Assembly: GCF_009905215.1 (NCBI RefSeq)
Contig: NZ_CP047593.1
Span: 1,678,900-1,742,899 of the forward strand
From: Tichowtungia aerotolerans
GTDB taxonomy: Bacteria; Verrucomicrobiota; Kiritimatiellia; Kiritimatiellales; Tichowtungiaceae
Direction of reading: 5' to 3'
Length of the DNA: 64,000 nt
This document shows positions 17,236-25,732 of this stretch, piece by piece; positions within the stretch are counted from its first letter, which is position 1, and each line of letters begins with the position of its first letter. The notes below the pieces were generated by a model. It ran no database searches. It saw only the letters and a program-made list of their open reading frames with translations, and was not told the origin of the DNA. The position numbers were made by a program, and so were the translations under genes.

Positions 17236-17898
17236 ATGGCAACCTATACATCCAGTGAAGCCACAAAGTGGAAAATGATTAACGCTGCCGGAGAGCTGGC
17301 TGCGGAGCTGGGGATTGATAACGTCTCAACCCGGACCGTGGCGGAACGCTCCGGCGAAAACATCGGCAGTATCCATTATCATTTCGGTGGAAAAAACGGG
17401 CTTTGGGTTGCGGTGGTGAACGAAGCGATGCTGGGTTGCGTGCAGGTCGATCATATCGAGGAGCTGGATGCGCTGGAAGACAACCCGACACCGGAACATT
17501 TTTCTGAAATTGTCCGCAAGGTAATCCGGGACGAAATTACGAACATTTTCCGGTCTGGTCGTCCGCGCTGGCATTCGCTGGTGAGCTACCAGCTGATGCA
17601 GCGGACTGATGAGCTGTATCAGCTGTTTTACGAAAAGCGGCTGGGGCCGGGGACGGTTTTTATGCATCGTCTTATTCGTATGATTCGTCCGAACCTGACT
17701 GAAGAGGAAGTTTTTATCTACAGTTCTCTGATAAAAATGCCGATATATGGACATGCCACGTACAGTAAGATGATGTTTAAGGAGCTGGCTGTGCAGGATT
17801 ATTCCGACACATATCTGCAGAAGCTGGAAGATGTCCTGGTACGTCAGGCTCAGTTTCTGCTGGGGCTTCCGGCAGATGCCGGGGTGTCTGAATTGTGA
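17236..17898 (+). CDS. TetR family transcriptional regulator
   Basis: A 220-residue regulator. The N-terminal HTH (about 8-60) shows the family pattern: AAGELAAELGIDNVSTRTVAERSG then IHYHFGGKNGL. The C-terminal 150 residues resemble the DUF1956 ligand domain of CerR/YbiH-type members. It is preceded by an inverted repeat overlapping a promoter, which suggests autoregulation. No adjacent transporter or enzyme gene indicates its ligand. It lies directly upstream of the V-ATPase operon but is separated from it by a weak terminator and a separate promoter. Confidence 0.88.
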   Translation: MATYTSSEATKWKMINAAGELAAELGIDNVSTRTVAERSGENIGSIHYHFGGKNGLWVAVVNEAMLGCVQVDHIEELDALEDNPTPEHFSEIVRKVIRDEITNIFRSGRPRWHSLVSYQLMQRTDELYQLFYEKRLGPGTVFMHRLIRMIRPNLTEEEVFIYSSLIKMPIYGHATYSKMMFKELAVQDYSDTYLQKLEDVLVRQAQFLLGLPADAGVSEL

Positions 17899-17977
17899 CG
17901 AAGGCGGATGAGTTGGGTTTAAAAGGAAAAAGTGAAGACAGCAGAGACAAAAAAGAAGCGGAAAAATATGACTTGTG

Positions 17978-18003
17978 CGACACGATTGTCGTCAGGTTTT
18001 TAT
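17978..18003 (+). terminator. Weak Rho-independent terminator
   Basis: CGACA at 17978-17982 pairs with TGTCG at 17987-17991 around a 4-nt loop, with a run of T residues at 17997-18001. Likely ends the TetR-family transcript. Confidence 0.4.
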
Positions 18004-18030
18004 TGCAGGGGTAGGCGTATCCTCTAAAAT
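18003..18030 (+). promoter_or_regulatory. Candidate promoter of the V-ATPase operon
   Basis: TTGCAG (18003-18008), a 16-bp spacer and TAAAAT (18025-18030), 35 bp before the start of atpE. Assigned by eye from sigma70-like consensus; no operator was seen. Confidence 0.4.
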
Positions 18031-18065
18031 CGCGGCTTCTTTTGATTAAAACGGAGTGAAAAGTT

Positions 18066-18692
18066 ATGGCTGAAGAACTGCAACCATTATTGGATCAGAT
18101 TCGCAAAGAGGGGGTCGATAAGGCGCAGGCCGAAGCTGAGGATATCCTATCGAAGGCCAAGGATCTGGCGGCAAAAACTGTTCGTGATGCAGAAGCCAAA
18201 GCAAAAGAACTGATTGCCAAAGCCGAAACGGACGCCGAAGTTTTTACTCAGCGCAGTATTGCAACGCTGGAACAGTCCGCGCGCGATATCCTGATTACCG
18301 TCGGACAGGGCATTGAAAACATTCTGTCTGAGATCGTCACCGCTTCGGTTGAGGAGGCGCTGGGGATTGAGGTGCTCGAAAAAATCATGGTGAATATGGC
18401 GAAGTCCTGCGCCGAGCTGCACGGGGAAACCCGCATTGAGCTGCTGGTCAGCGAAGCCGACCAGGATGAGCTCGTGAAATTCTTTGCTTCGAAGTATTCC
18501 GATAAAATGGTCGAGGGACTCGAACTTCATGTCGACAACGAAATCCTGAAAGGATTCAAAGTCAGCTTTGCCGACGATCACGTCTATCTCGACTTCACTC
18601 AGGAAGCCATTGCTGAAGCGCTGACTTCGTTTTTGCGTCCTAAACTGGCTGACATTGTCGGTCGTGTCGCCAAAGGCGCCACCAAGGAATAA
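18066..18692 (+). CDS. atpE: V-type ATP synthase subunit E
   Basis: A 208-residue peripheral-stalk subunit. The N-terminal half is a long Ala/Glu/Lys-rich coiled coil (about 1-90, KAKDLAAKTVRDAEAKAKEL) and the C-terminal half is the globular domain that binds the top of the A/B hexamer. GGAG precedes ATG. First gene of a seven-subunit operon whose order (E, DUF2764, A, B, D, I, K) is the one known from Chlamydia. Separate F, C and G genes are absent here. Confidence 0.88.
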   Translation: MAEELQPLLDQIRKEGVDKAQAEAEDILSKAKDLAAKTVRDAEAKAKELIAKAETDAEVFTQRSIATLEQSARDILITVGQGIENILSEIVTASVEEALGIEVLEKIMVNMAKSCAELHGETRIELLVSEADQDELVKFFASKYSDKMVEGLELHVDNEILKGFKVSFADDHVYLDFTQEAIAEALTSFLRPKLADIVGRVAKGATKE

Positions 18693-19217
18693 ATGAAAGA
18701 CTACTGGTATCTCGTTTCATCTCTGCCGTATCTGCGTTTTGGCGAAAAGCCGTCGATGGGCGCAGAGGCTTTCCGTGCCGCCTGCGTCGGCTGGCTGTCT
18801 GAGGACGAGCTGTCGGTTGTTGATGCGGTTCTGGACGGCCGTGAGCCGCCGGCCGGCACAGCGTCTGCCTGGTGGAATGGCGAGGTGCAGCTGCGCGATG
18901 CGGTTGTGCGTGTGCGTGCGAAAAACCGCGGCACAGACGCCTCTCCCTTTATGAAGCCGTATGCTGGTTTCAGCGCGACGATCGAAAAAATGGTGACCGA
19001 TGCGTTTACCCGTCCTGATCCGCTGGAGCAGGAAATGGAGCTCGACCGCGCCCGGTGGTCACTGATTGAAGGGCAGGCTGTGGCAGAGCCGTTTGGTTTC
19101 GCCGCAGTGCTCGCGTTTGCCGTTAAAGTCTGTATTGCCGAGCGCTGGGCGAAAATGGATGACGAAGCCGGGAAAGCGAATGTAGAAGAATTGATATCTG
19201 GAGCTGTAGAATCATGA
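18693..19217 (+). CDS. DUF2764 family protein of the V-ATPase operon
   Basis: A 174-residue protein whose ATG directly follows the atpE stop and whose end overlaps atpA by 4 bp. The start MKDYWYLVSSLPYL and its operon place match DUF2764 proteins found between subunits E and A in PVC and spirochaete V-ATPase operons. No membrane segment. Because no subunit C or F gene is present, it may stand in for a stalk subunit; this is inference. Confidence 0.8.
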   Translation: MKDYWYLVSSLPYLRFGEKPSMGAEAFRAACVGWLSEDELSVVDAVLDGREPPAGTASAWWNGEVQLRDAVVRVRAKNRGTDASPFMKPYAGFSATIEKMVTDAFTRPDPLEQEMELDRARWSLIEGQAVAEPFGFAAVLAFAVKVCIAERWAKMDDEAGKANVEELISGAVES

Positions 19218-20941
19218 ACACAGGCAAAATTGTTGGAGTAAACGGAAACCTGCTGACGGTGGCTTTTGAAAACCCCGTCATTCAGAATGAGGTGGGTTTT
19301 GCAACGCTGGGCGAGATTCGGCTTAAGGCGGAGGTGATCCGTGTTCGCGGAACGAACGCTGAGCTGCAGGTGTTCGAAGACACTGTCGGCCTCAAGGTCG
19401 GCGACGAAGTCGAATTCACCGGCGACCTGCTTTCTGTGGAGCTCGGCCCGGGCCTGCTGACACAGGTGTTCGATGGACTGCAGAATCCGCTTCCGGCTTT
19501 GGCTGAAGAGTGCGGGTTCTTCCTGCAGCGTGGTAAATATCTCGATCCGCTTCCGCGCGAAACCAAATGGGCGTTCACTCCGACCGCCAAAGCCGGCGAC
19601 AGCGTCGTTGCCGGGGACACTGTTGGAACGGTTCCCGAAGGAATTTTTGACCATAAAATCATGGTGCCGTTCCGGTTGCAGGGTCGTTTGACCGTGAAAT
19701 CTGTCGTCGCGGCCGGTGAATACACGGTGGATCAGGTTGTTGCGGTTGTTACGGATGACAAGGGTCGCGACCACGATGTAAAACTGATGCAGGTCTGGCC
19801 GGTGAAAATGCCGATCAAATGCTACGCTGAGCGTCTGCGTCCGACCGAGCCGCTGGCGACCTCCCAGCGTATCGTCGACACCTTTTTCCCGGTCGCCCGT
19901 GGCGGAACTTACTGTATTCCCGGTCCGTTCGGTGCCGGCAAAACGGTTCTGCAGCAGATCACCAGCCGTCATGCCGACGTCGATGTGGTGATCATCGCCG
20001 CCTGCGGTGAGCGTGCCGGTGAGGTGGTGGAAACACTTCGCGAGTTTCCGGAGCTGACCGACCCGAAAACCGGTAAGTCGCTGATGGAGCGCACGTTGAT
20101 TATTTGTAACACATCCTCTATGCCGGTTGCCGCCCGTGAGGCATCGGTGTACACCGGTGTAACGCTGGCAGAGTACTATCGCCAGATGGGGCTCGACGTG
20201 CTGCTGCTTGCCGACTCCACCTCCCGCTGGGCGCAGGCGCTGCGTGAGATGTCCGGTCGACTCGAAGAGATCCCCGGAGAAGAGGCTTTCCCGGCCTACC
20301 TGGAATCCGTGATCGCCGCCTTCTACGAGCGCGGCGGCGTGGTTCGCCTCCACGACGGGTCGACCGGATCGGTGACGATCGGCGGAACCGTTTCTCCGGC
20401 CGGCGGTAACTTCGAGGAGCCGGTTACACAGTCCACGCTGAAAGTGGTGGGTGCTTTCCACGGCCTTTCCCGCGCCCGTTCTGATGCGCGCCGCTTTCCG
20501 GCGATCGACCCGCTCGACAGCTGGAGTAAATACACCAGCGTTGTCGATGACGAAGAGCTTACGATCGCCCGCCGCATTCTTCGCGAAGGCAGCGAAGTCG
20601 GTCAGATGATGAAAGTGGTCGGTGAAGAGGGAACGTCGATTGAAGATTTCATCGTTTATCTGAAAAGCGAATATCTCGATTCGGTCTATCTGCAGCAGAA
20701 TGCATTTAACGATGTGGATGCCGCTACGCCGGTTGACCGCCAGCGCCACGTTTTCGGATATATCGTCCATTTTTTGAAAACCAAGCTGAAGTTTGAGGAC
20801 AAGGATGCCGCCCGCGGATTTTTCCAGACCCTCACTCAGGCTACGCGCGATTGGAATCAGATTACGTTTGATTCGGACGAATTTAAGAAACAGGAAGAAC
20901 AGCTCGATCACCAGATCGCGGAGGTTACGGATTATGCATAA
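19214..20941 (+). CDS. atpA: V-type ATP synthase catalytic subunit A
   Basis: A 575-residue catalytic subunit. The N-terminal beta barrel ([13 protein letters not shown]) is followed by the bulge domain typical of A subunits (about 110-190), Walker A GPFGAGKT at 237-244, the catalytic GER segment, and the SDSTSRWA-like stretch [13 protein letters not shown]. Length is normal. It overlaps both neighbours (4 bp upstream, 8 bp into atpB), which points to coupled translation. The bulge domain separates it from F-type beta subunits. Confidence 0.96.
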   Translation: MNTGKIVGVNGNLLTVAFENPVIQNEVGFATLGEIRLKAEVIRVRGTNAELQVFEDTVGLKVGDEVEFTGDLLSVELGPGLLTQVFDGLQNPLPALAEECGFFLQRGKYLDPLPRETKWAFTPTAKAGDSVVAGDTVGTVPEGIFDHKIMVPFRLQGRLTVKSVVAAGEYTVDQVVAVVTDDKGRDHDVKLMQVWPVKMPIKCYAERLRPTEPLATSQRIVDTFFPVARGGTYCIPGPFGAGKTVLQQITSRHADVDVVIIAACGERAGEVVETLREFPELTDPKTGKSLMERTLIICNTSSMPVAAREASVYTGVTLAEYYRQMGLDVLLLADSTSRWAQALREMSGRLEEIPGEEAFPAYLESVIAAFYERGGVVRLHDGSTGSVTIGGTVSPAGGNFEEPVTQSTLKVVGAFHGLSRARSDARRFPAIDPLDSWSKYTSVVDDEELTIARRILREGSEVGQMMKVVGEEGTSIEDFIVYLKSEYLDSVYLQQNAFNDVDAATPVDRQRHVFGYIVHFLKTKLKFEDKDAARGFFQTLTQATRDWNQITFDSDEFKKQEEQLDHQIAEVTDYA

Positions 20942-22229
20942 AGTTTATCATCGCATTGAACAGATCGCGGGGAACGTGATTGTTGTCAGCGCCGAAGACG
21001 TGGTTTACGGCGAACTGGCTCAGGTTGAATCAGGTTTCGGGACATCGCTCGCACAGGTCATCCGTTTGGAAAACTCTCGGGTTTACCTCCAGGTCTTTGC
21101 CGGAGGCCGTGGCGTTTCCACCGACTCCAAAGTACGTTTCCTCGGCAACACCATGCAGGTGCCGTTCTCTGAAAACCTGATGGGCCGCGTGTTCACCGGT
21201 TCCGGTGTGCCGCGCGACAACGGTCCGGTCATCACTGAAAACAAAATTCCGATCGGCGGCCCGTCCGTCAATCCGGCCAAACGTATTATTCCGCGCAATA
21301 TGGTCCGTACCGGGATTCCGATGATTGACGTATTCAACACACTCGTTGAGTCCCAGAAACTGCCGATTTTTTCCGTTGCCGGGGAACCCTACAACGAGCT
21401 GCTCGCCCGTATCGCCCTGCAGGCCGAAGTCGACGTCATCATTCTCGGCGGGATGGGGCTGAAGCACGATGACTATCTCTACTTTCGTGATTTTCTCGAA
21501 GAGAACGGTGCGCTTTCGCGATCGGTTCTCTATGTGCATACTGCTGCCGACCCGACGGTTGAATGTCTGCTCGTGCCTGATATCGCACTGGCGACGGCTG
21601 AAAAATTCGCTCTGCAGGATAAACGGGTGCTCGTGCTGCTCACGGACATGACCAACTTTGCTGATTCCATGAAAGAGGTTGCCATTACGATGGAACAGAT
21701 TCCGTCCAACCGCGGTTATCCCGGCGATCTGTACTCGCAGCTGGCTGCCCGTTACGAAAAGGCGGTCGACTTCGAGGGTTCCGGTTCCATTACGGTTCTT
21801 GCGGTGACCACGATGCCGGGCGATGACGTAACACATCCGGTTCCGGACAACACCGGATATATCACCGAAGGACAGTTTTATCTCAAGAACGGCCGCATTG
21901 AGCCGTTCGGATCGCTTTCCCGTCTGAAGCAGCAGGTGAACAATCGTACACGTGACGATCATCGCACCATCATGGATACCATGATTCAGCTCTATGCCTC
22001 TTATAAGGAAACGCTGGAGAAACAGTCGATGGGATTCCGGATGAGCGGTTGGGATACCAAGCTTCTCAAATACGGTGGGCGCTTCGAAAAGGAAATGATG
22101 GCGCTGACTGTTAATATTCCGCTCGAAGAAGCTCTTGATCTCGGCTGGAAGATTCTGGCCGACTGTTTTGAGCCGCAGGAAACCGGGATTGCTTCAAAGC
22201 TGACCGATCAGTTCTGGCCGAAAGACTAA
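20934..22229 (+). CDS. atpB: V-type ATP synthase regulatory subunit B
   Basis: A 431-residue non-catalytic subunit. ATG 20934 overlaps the atpA stop and has GGAGG upstream. The nucleotide-binding fold is present but the P-loop is degenerate, as expected ([15 protein letters not shown] instead of GxxxxGKT). The C-terminal region ([11 protein letters not shown]) matches the family. An upstream in-frame extension is not part of the gene. Confidence 0.95.
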   Translation: MHKVYHRIEQIAGNVIVVSAEDVVYGELAQVESGFGTSLAQVIRLENSRVYLQVFAGGRGVSTDSKVRFLGNTMQVPFSENLMGRVFTGSGVPRDNGPVITENKIPIGGPSVNPAKRIIPRNMVRTGIPMIDVFNTLVESQKLPIFSVAGEPYNELLARIALQAEVDVIILGGMGLKHDDYLYFRDFLEENGALSRSVLYVHTAADPTVECLLVPDIALATAEKFALQDKRVLVLLTDMTNFADSMKEVAITMEQIPSNRGYPGDLYSQLAARYEKAVDFEGSGSITVLAVTTMPGDDVTHPVPDNTGYITEGQFYLKNGRIEPFGSLSRLKQQVNNRTRDDHRTIMDTMIQLYASYKETLEKQSMGFRMSGWDTKLLKYGGRFEKEMMALTVNIPLEEALDLGWKILADCFEPQETGIASKLTDQFWPKD

Positions 22230-22233
22230 GCCG

Positions 22234-22264
22234 CCCACGAATCACACGAATGAGCACGAATAAA
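22234..22264. repeat. Left inverted repeat of the GxxExxY cassette
   Basis: Begins 5 bp after the atpB stop and contains three CACGAAT heptamers (the complement of ATTCGTG). It pairs with the right repeat at 22636-22664. The start codon of the cassette gene lies inside it. Confidence 0.85.
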
Positions 22265-22636
22265 GACATTCTGTACAAAGAAGAAAGCTTTGCCATCATT
22301 GGCGCATGCTTCAACGTGTATAATGACAAAGGGTGTGGTTTTTTAGAACCGGTTTATCAGGAATGCATGGAAATTGAACTGAAGTTCCAAAATATTCCAT
22401 CGGAGCCGCAAAGGAAACTGGATCTGTTTTACCGGGATCAGAAATTGGAGCATTTTTATCAGCCGGATTTTGTTTGTTTTGAGAAAATTATTTTGGAGTT
22501 GAAGGCGGTAGATAAAATTATGGATGCCCATCGGGCACAAGTTCTGAATTATCTGCATGCCACAGGATTTAAATTAGGAATTATTGTTAACTTTGGACAC
22601 TATCCGGATCTCGAATATGAACGCGTTATTCTCTAA
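22250..22636 (+). CDS. GxxExxY protein, cassette inside the V-ATPase operon
   Basis: A 128-residue protein of the GxxExxY family: GCGFLEPVYQECM gives the naming motif, and the PDFVC...ILELKAV segment is the PD-(D/E)xK-like core (Asp, then Glu-x-Lys). The family is suspected to be a nuclease or nucleic-acid-binding fold; its biological role is unknown. The gene lies between atpB and atpD, which are normally adjacent. Its ATG falls inside a left inverted repeat and its TAA at the edge of the right one, so the cassette is a self-contained unit. Its AT-rich, lysine-rich composition differs from the operon around it, a sign of transfer. Confidence 0.88.
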   Translation: MSTNKDILYKEESFAIIGACFNVYNDKGCGFLEPVYQECMEIELKFQNIPSEPQRKLDLFYRDQKLEHFYQPDFVCFEKIILELKAVDKIMDAHRAQVLNYLHATGFKLGIIVNFGHYPDLEYERVIL

Positions 22637-22664
22637 TTCGTGTTTATTCGTGTGATTCGTGGGC
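22636..22664. repeat. Right inverted repeat of the GxxExxY cassette
   Basis: Three ATTCGTG heptamers, spaced 3 and 2 bp and ending GGG, nearly the exact reverse complement of the left repeat at 22234-22264. It starts at the last base of the cassette stop codon and ends 8 bp before the atpD start. Confidence 0.85.
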
Positions 22665-22671
22665 AGTAAAA

Positions 22672-23277
22672 ATGGCGAAGATTAAATACACCAAAAACGA
22701 GCTGAAGGCGCAGCGCGACGCACTGACGCGCTTTACACGTTATCTGCCCACGCTGCAGTTGAAAAAGCAGCAGCTGCAGGTGGAGATGCGTGCTCTTGAA
22801 ACGCAGATTGAGGCCAAGCGCGGCGAAGAAAACACCGCGCGATCCGATCTCGCTTCGTGGGTGAAGCTGTTTTCTGAGCCGTTCGATTTCATGCCTTATA
22901 TCCAGGTCGACAGGATTGAGCGTTCTTCCGGAAATATTGCCGGTGTGGCGATTCCAATCTTTGGAAACATCTCCTTTGTTGAAGAGACACCGGACCTGTT
23001 TGAAACTGCCGCATGGGTGGATCGCGGGATCGACCTGCTTCGCCAGCTGATCCGTTTGCGCGTTGAGCGCCAGATTATCGAAGAGCAGCACCGTCTGCTT
23101 TCCGACGAATTGCGCACCACATCCCAGCGGGTGAATCTGTTTGAAAAAGTGAAGATTCCGGAGTGTAAGGAAAACATTCGTGTCATCCGTATTTTCATGG
23201 GCGACCAGCAGACCGCCGCAGTCGCCCGCTCCAAAATTGCCAAAGGGAAAAGTTCACAGAAAGAGACCGCCGCATGA
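22672..23277 (+). CDS. atpD: V-type ATP synthase subunit D
   Basis: A 201-residue central-rotor subunit with the family start (KYTKNELKAQRDAL...RFTRYLPTLQLKKQQLQ) and two long helices that form the axle. It ends with a 4-bp overlap into atpI. Only 8 bp separate the right cassette repeat from its ATG, with no Shine-Dalgarno sequence in them (the bases are GTGGGCAGTAAAA), so the insertion probably weakened or replaced its original initiation region. PIFGN in the middle is a palindrome copy. Confidence 0.92.
   Translation: MAKIKYTKNELKAQRDALTRFTRYLPTLQLKKQQLQVEMRALETQIEAKRGEENTARSDLASWVKLFSEPFDFMPYIQVDRIERSSGNIAGVAIPIFGNISFVEETPDLFETAAWVDRGIDLLRQLIRLRVERQIIEEQHRLLSDELRTTSQRVNLFEKVKIPECKENIRVIRIFMGDQQTAAVARSKIAKGKSSQKETAA
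22951..22967. repeat. 17-bp palindrome, ATTCCAATCTTTGGAAA
   Basis: In atpD, read as PIFGN in a loop between the two long helices. One mismatch at the left end. Confidence 0.65.
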
Positions 23278-25070
23278 TCGTCAAAATGAAAAAAATGACG
23301 CTGCTGTGTACTCGCGTTTCGCGTGAGGCAACGCTGGACTCTCTGCGCGACCTTGGCGTCGTCCACCTGCAGCATGTTAATTCCCCGGAAGGCGAAGGGC
23401 TGGATCAGGCCCGCCATCATTTTGAATATCTCCGCCGTGCGCTCGAGGTGCTGCCGAAACATCCGCACACGTCTCCGTCCGGCAAGTCTGCGCATGACGT
23501 GGTGGAAGAGGTTTGGAAACTGATTCATCGGAAACAATCGCTGGCTGAAAAAATCGAACTGCTTGAAATTGAGCGGAAACGCTATGAGCTGTTCGGCACA
23601 TTTGATGTCGACGATATTCTGGCCCTGCGCGAGCAGGGGGTGCAGGTTAAACTGCTGACCGCACCGATCAAACAGCTTCCGGAGCAGCCCGAAGGAGCTA
23701 CGCTTGTTGAGCTGGGGCGCGACCGCACATCCGCTTATTTTGTGCTGATCAGTCGCGAGCCGGGGGGCATTGAGGCTGAAGAGCTTCCGCTGCCGGAATG
23801 TTCCGCGAACGGGATGGCCCGGCATATTGAAGGATTGCAGCAAGAGCTGGCGGAAGTGGAAGAAGGTTTTTCCGCATACGTAGGCGATCATGATGCCGTG
23901 GCCGCGATTGCCGGCGAGGCCGAAGACCACGTGGTCTGGCTCGAAGCCCGTAATGGGATGGGCCTCGAAGAAGACGTCACTTATCTACGGGGGTTCTTCC
24001 CCGCCGAGCGTGAAACAGAACTGCGCACTGCCGCTGAAAAACAGGGCTGGGCTGTGCTCGTCGAAGAACCTGCTGAAGAAGATGAAGTCCCCACGCTTCT
24101 CCGGAATCCGAAGTGGGTTTCTCCAATTAAAGCCGTGCTGAATATGATCGGCGTGATTCCGGGCTACAAAGAACTCGATGTCAGTGCGCTGTTCCTTATT
24201 TTTCTGAGTATCTTTTTCGCGTTCCTGATTGGCGATGCCGGCTATGGACTCCTTTTTATTGTCCTGACGCTTTTCGGAAAACGGAAACTGAAAGGCAATG
24301 AAGCTGCTCAGCCTGCGTTAAACCTGCTCATGCTGATGAGCACCGCCTGTGTCGTCTTCGGTGTTTTGACCGGAAACTACTTCGGCATCATGCTCGAATC
24401 GCTGCCGGCTCCACTGGCAGGACTTTCCAGTGATTACCTGACCGGGAAAACGGCCGGCGGATGGAATTCTGACCTGGCCGCAAATCATGTGATGTTTGTC
24501 TGCTTTGCTCTCGGAACATTGCATCTGACGTTGGCTCACGGCTGGAATCTGATTCGCAAGATCAACTCATGGGAAGCGCTGACCGACCTGGGGTGGCTCT
24601 GCTCAACCTGGTCATTGTTTTCCGTCGTCTTGCAGATGGTGCTCTACATGGAGCTTCCGTCTTGGATTATCACGGTTCAAATGCCGCTTCTCGGAGCAGG
24701 TGTGGTACTGATTATTATCAGTCTTGTGCTGACCAAGTCCTATTTTGGGCTGGTCACTCTTGCGCTGGATGTCATTAACAACTTCGTTGATATCATTTCG
24801 TATGTCCGCCTCTACGCAGTCGGTGCCGCTTCCCTCGCGATTGCACAGGCCTTTAATGGCATGGCAATGGATATCGGCTTCAGCGGACTCGGCGCGCTGG
24901 GCGCGGCTGGCATTCTGTTTGCCGGGCACGCATTGAACATCATTCTTGGCGCAATGGGCGTGATGGTTCACGGAATTCGTCTTAATACTCTCGAGTTCTC
25001 AGGACACGCCGGCGTCGAGTGGGCCGGGATTCAGTTTAACCCGTTTAGAAAAAAGAAAGAGACCCTTTAA
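23274..25070 (+). CDS. atpI: V-type ATP synthase subunit I
   Basis: A 598-residue subunit, the a-subunit homologue that forms the ion path beside the proteolipid ring. The N-terminal 300 residues are a soluble coiled-coil arm beginning MIVKMKKMTLLCTR. The C-terminal half has seven to eight membrane segments and ends near INPFRKKKETL. DIISYVRLYAVG contains the conserved arginine in the channel helix. ATG overlaps atpD by 4 bp. Confidence 0.93.
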   Translation: MIVKMKKMTLLCTRVSREATLDSLRDLGVVHLQHVNSPEGEGLDQARHHFEYLRRALEVLPKHPHTSPSGKSAHDVVEEVWKLIHRKQSLAEKIELLEIERKRYELFGTFDVDDILALREQGVQVKLLTAPIKQLPEQPEGATLVELGRDRTSAYFVLISREPGGIEAEELPLPECSANGMARHIEGLQQELAEVEEGFSAYVGDHDAVAAIAGEAEDHVVWLEARNGMGLEEDVTYLRGFFPAERETELRTAAEKQGWAVLVEEPAEEDEVPTLLRNPKWVSPIKAVLNMIGVIPGYKELDVSALFLIFLSIFFAFLIGDAGYGLLFIVLTLFGKRKLKGNEAAQPALNLLMLMSTACVVFGVLTGNYFGIMLESLPAPLAGLSSDYLTGKTAGGWNSDLAANHVMFVCFALGTLHLTLAHGWNLIRKINSWEALTDLGWLCSTWSLFSVVLQMVLYMELPSWIITVQMPLLGAGVVLIIISLVLTKSYFGLVTLALDVINNFVDIISYVRLYAVGAASLAIAQAFNGMAMDIGFSGLGALGAAGILFAGHALNIILGAMGVMVHGIRLNTLEFSGHAGVEWAGIQFNPFRKKKETL

Positions 25071-25095
25071 CGGATCGACAACAGGAGGAAATACA

Positions 25096-25557
25096 ATGGA
25101 CGCAACATTAGCACCCGCATTGATTAAGCTTGGTGGAGCCGCCGCACTCGGATTTGCTGCGATTGGTTCAGCTCTCGGAACCGGAACCGCCGGAATGGCC
25201 GGAATCGGCGCCTGGAAGAAGTGCTATGCACAAAACAAACCCGCACCGTTCATTCTGCTGGTTTTTATCGGCGCACCGCTTTCTCAGACCATTTACGGTC
25301 TGCTTCTCCTGCTTGCCTTTAATAAGATGGCATTGCTCGAAACCGCTGGCGCCATGTGGCCGGCGGTGCTCGGCGCAGGCATCATCGGCGGAATCGCCAT
25401 GGGCATGTCCGCCTGGTTCCAGGGAAAAGCCGGCGCTGCCGGTTCAGATGCATTGGGTGAAACCGGACAGGGTTTTGGTAACTACCTTACCACTCTCGGG
25501 ATCGTGGAAACCGTTGCGCTTTTCGTGATGATCTTTATCCAGATGGCGCTTAAATAA
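25096..25557 (+). CDS. atpK: V-type ATP synthase subunit K (proteolipid), probably sodium-binding
   Basis: A 153-residue duplicated proteolipid with four helices in two hairpins; only the second keeps the ion-binding carboxylate (Glu138 in GIVETVAL). In Enterococcus hirae NtpK the sodium ion is held by Thr64, Gln65, Gln110 and Glu139. The matching residues here are Ser63, Gln64, Gln109 and Glu138, so sodium transport is likely. A strong ribosome binding site (AGGAGGAAA) fits the high copy number needed for a ring. Last gene of the operon. Confidence 0.93.
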   Translation: MDATLAPALIKLGGAAALGFAAIGSALGTGTAGMAGIGAWKKCYAQNKPAPFILLVFIGAPLSQTIYGLLLLLAFNKMALLETAGAMWPAVLGAGIIGGIAMGMSAWFQGKAGAAGSDALGETGQGFGNYLTTLGIVETVALFVMIFIQMALK

Positions 25558-25573
25558 GTTTCTGCAGACGAGA

Positions 25574-25684
25574 TTTCCAATCGTCGGAACTTTTTCGGCC
25601 GGTTTTTCCAATGTCTGGAAAAATCGGCTGAGTTTTTTTCCAGACATTGGAAAATTACTTCAGTAGATTCCCGATCTTTGGAGA
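25574..25684. repeat. Four-copy array of the 17-bp palindrome, 31-32 bp spacing
   Basis: Copies start at 25574 (TTTCCAATCGTCGGAAC), 25605 (TTTCCAATGTCTGGAAA), 25637 (TTTCCAGACATTGGAAA) and 25668 (TTCCCGATCTTTGGAGA), spaced 31, 32 and 31 bp. The two central ones are intact and the outer ones decayed. A near-identical decamer, TCTGCAGAYG, flanks the array at 25561 and 25711, exactly 150 bp apart. It lies between atpK and pheS. Confidence 0.85.
25604..25654 (+). terminator. 20-bp perfect hairpin made of two inverted palindrome copies
   Basis: Bases 25604-25623 are the exact reverse complement of 25635-25654, with an 11-nt loop. It stands 47 bp after the atpK stop and probably ends the V-ATPase transcript or separates it from pheS. 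A canonical T run is missing, but the stem itself is T-rich. Termination is inferred. Confidence 0.6.
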
Positions 25685-25693
25685 ATAGAGTAG

Positions 25694-25712
25694 GACAGGT
25701 TTCCGGCCTGTC
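25694..25712. repeat. Small hairpin upstream of pheS
   Basis: GACAGG (25694-25699) pairs with CCTGTC (25707-25712) across TTTCCGG. It lies 21 bp before the pheS start and could be a leader element or a remnant of a dispersed repeat. Confidence 0.4.
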
Positions 25713-25732
25713 TGCAGATGATTGGACATTTT

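Noticed and set aside
20821-20840. TTTCCAGACC in atpA (FFQTLTQ)
   Set aside because: Only the left arm is present; no GGAA follows at the right distance.
18701-20911. A 736-codon open frame antisense to the DUF2764 and atpA genes
   Set aside because: The plus-strand genes are certain from motifs and operon context; the antisense frame is open because of codon bias and its translation resembles no protein.
25574-25684. CRISPR array
   Set aside because: Units are 17-bp imperfect palindromes with 14-15-bp spacers, only four copies, and no cas genes nearby.
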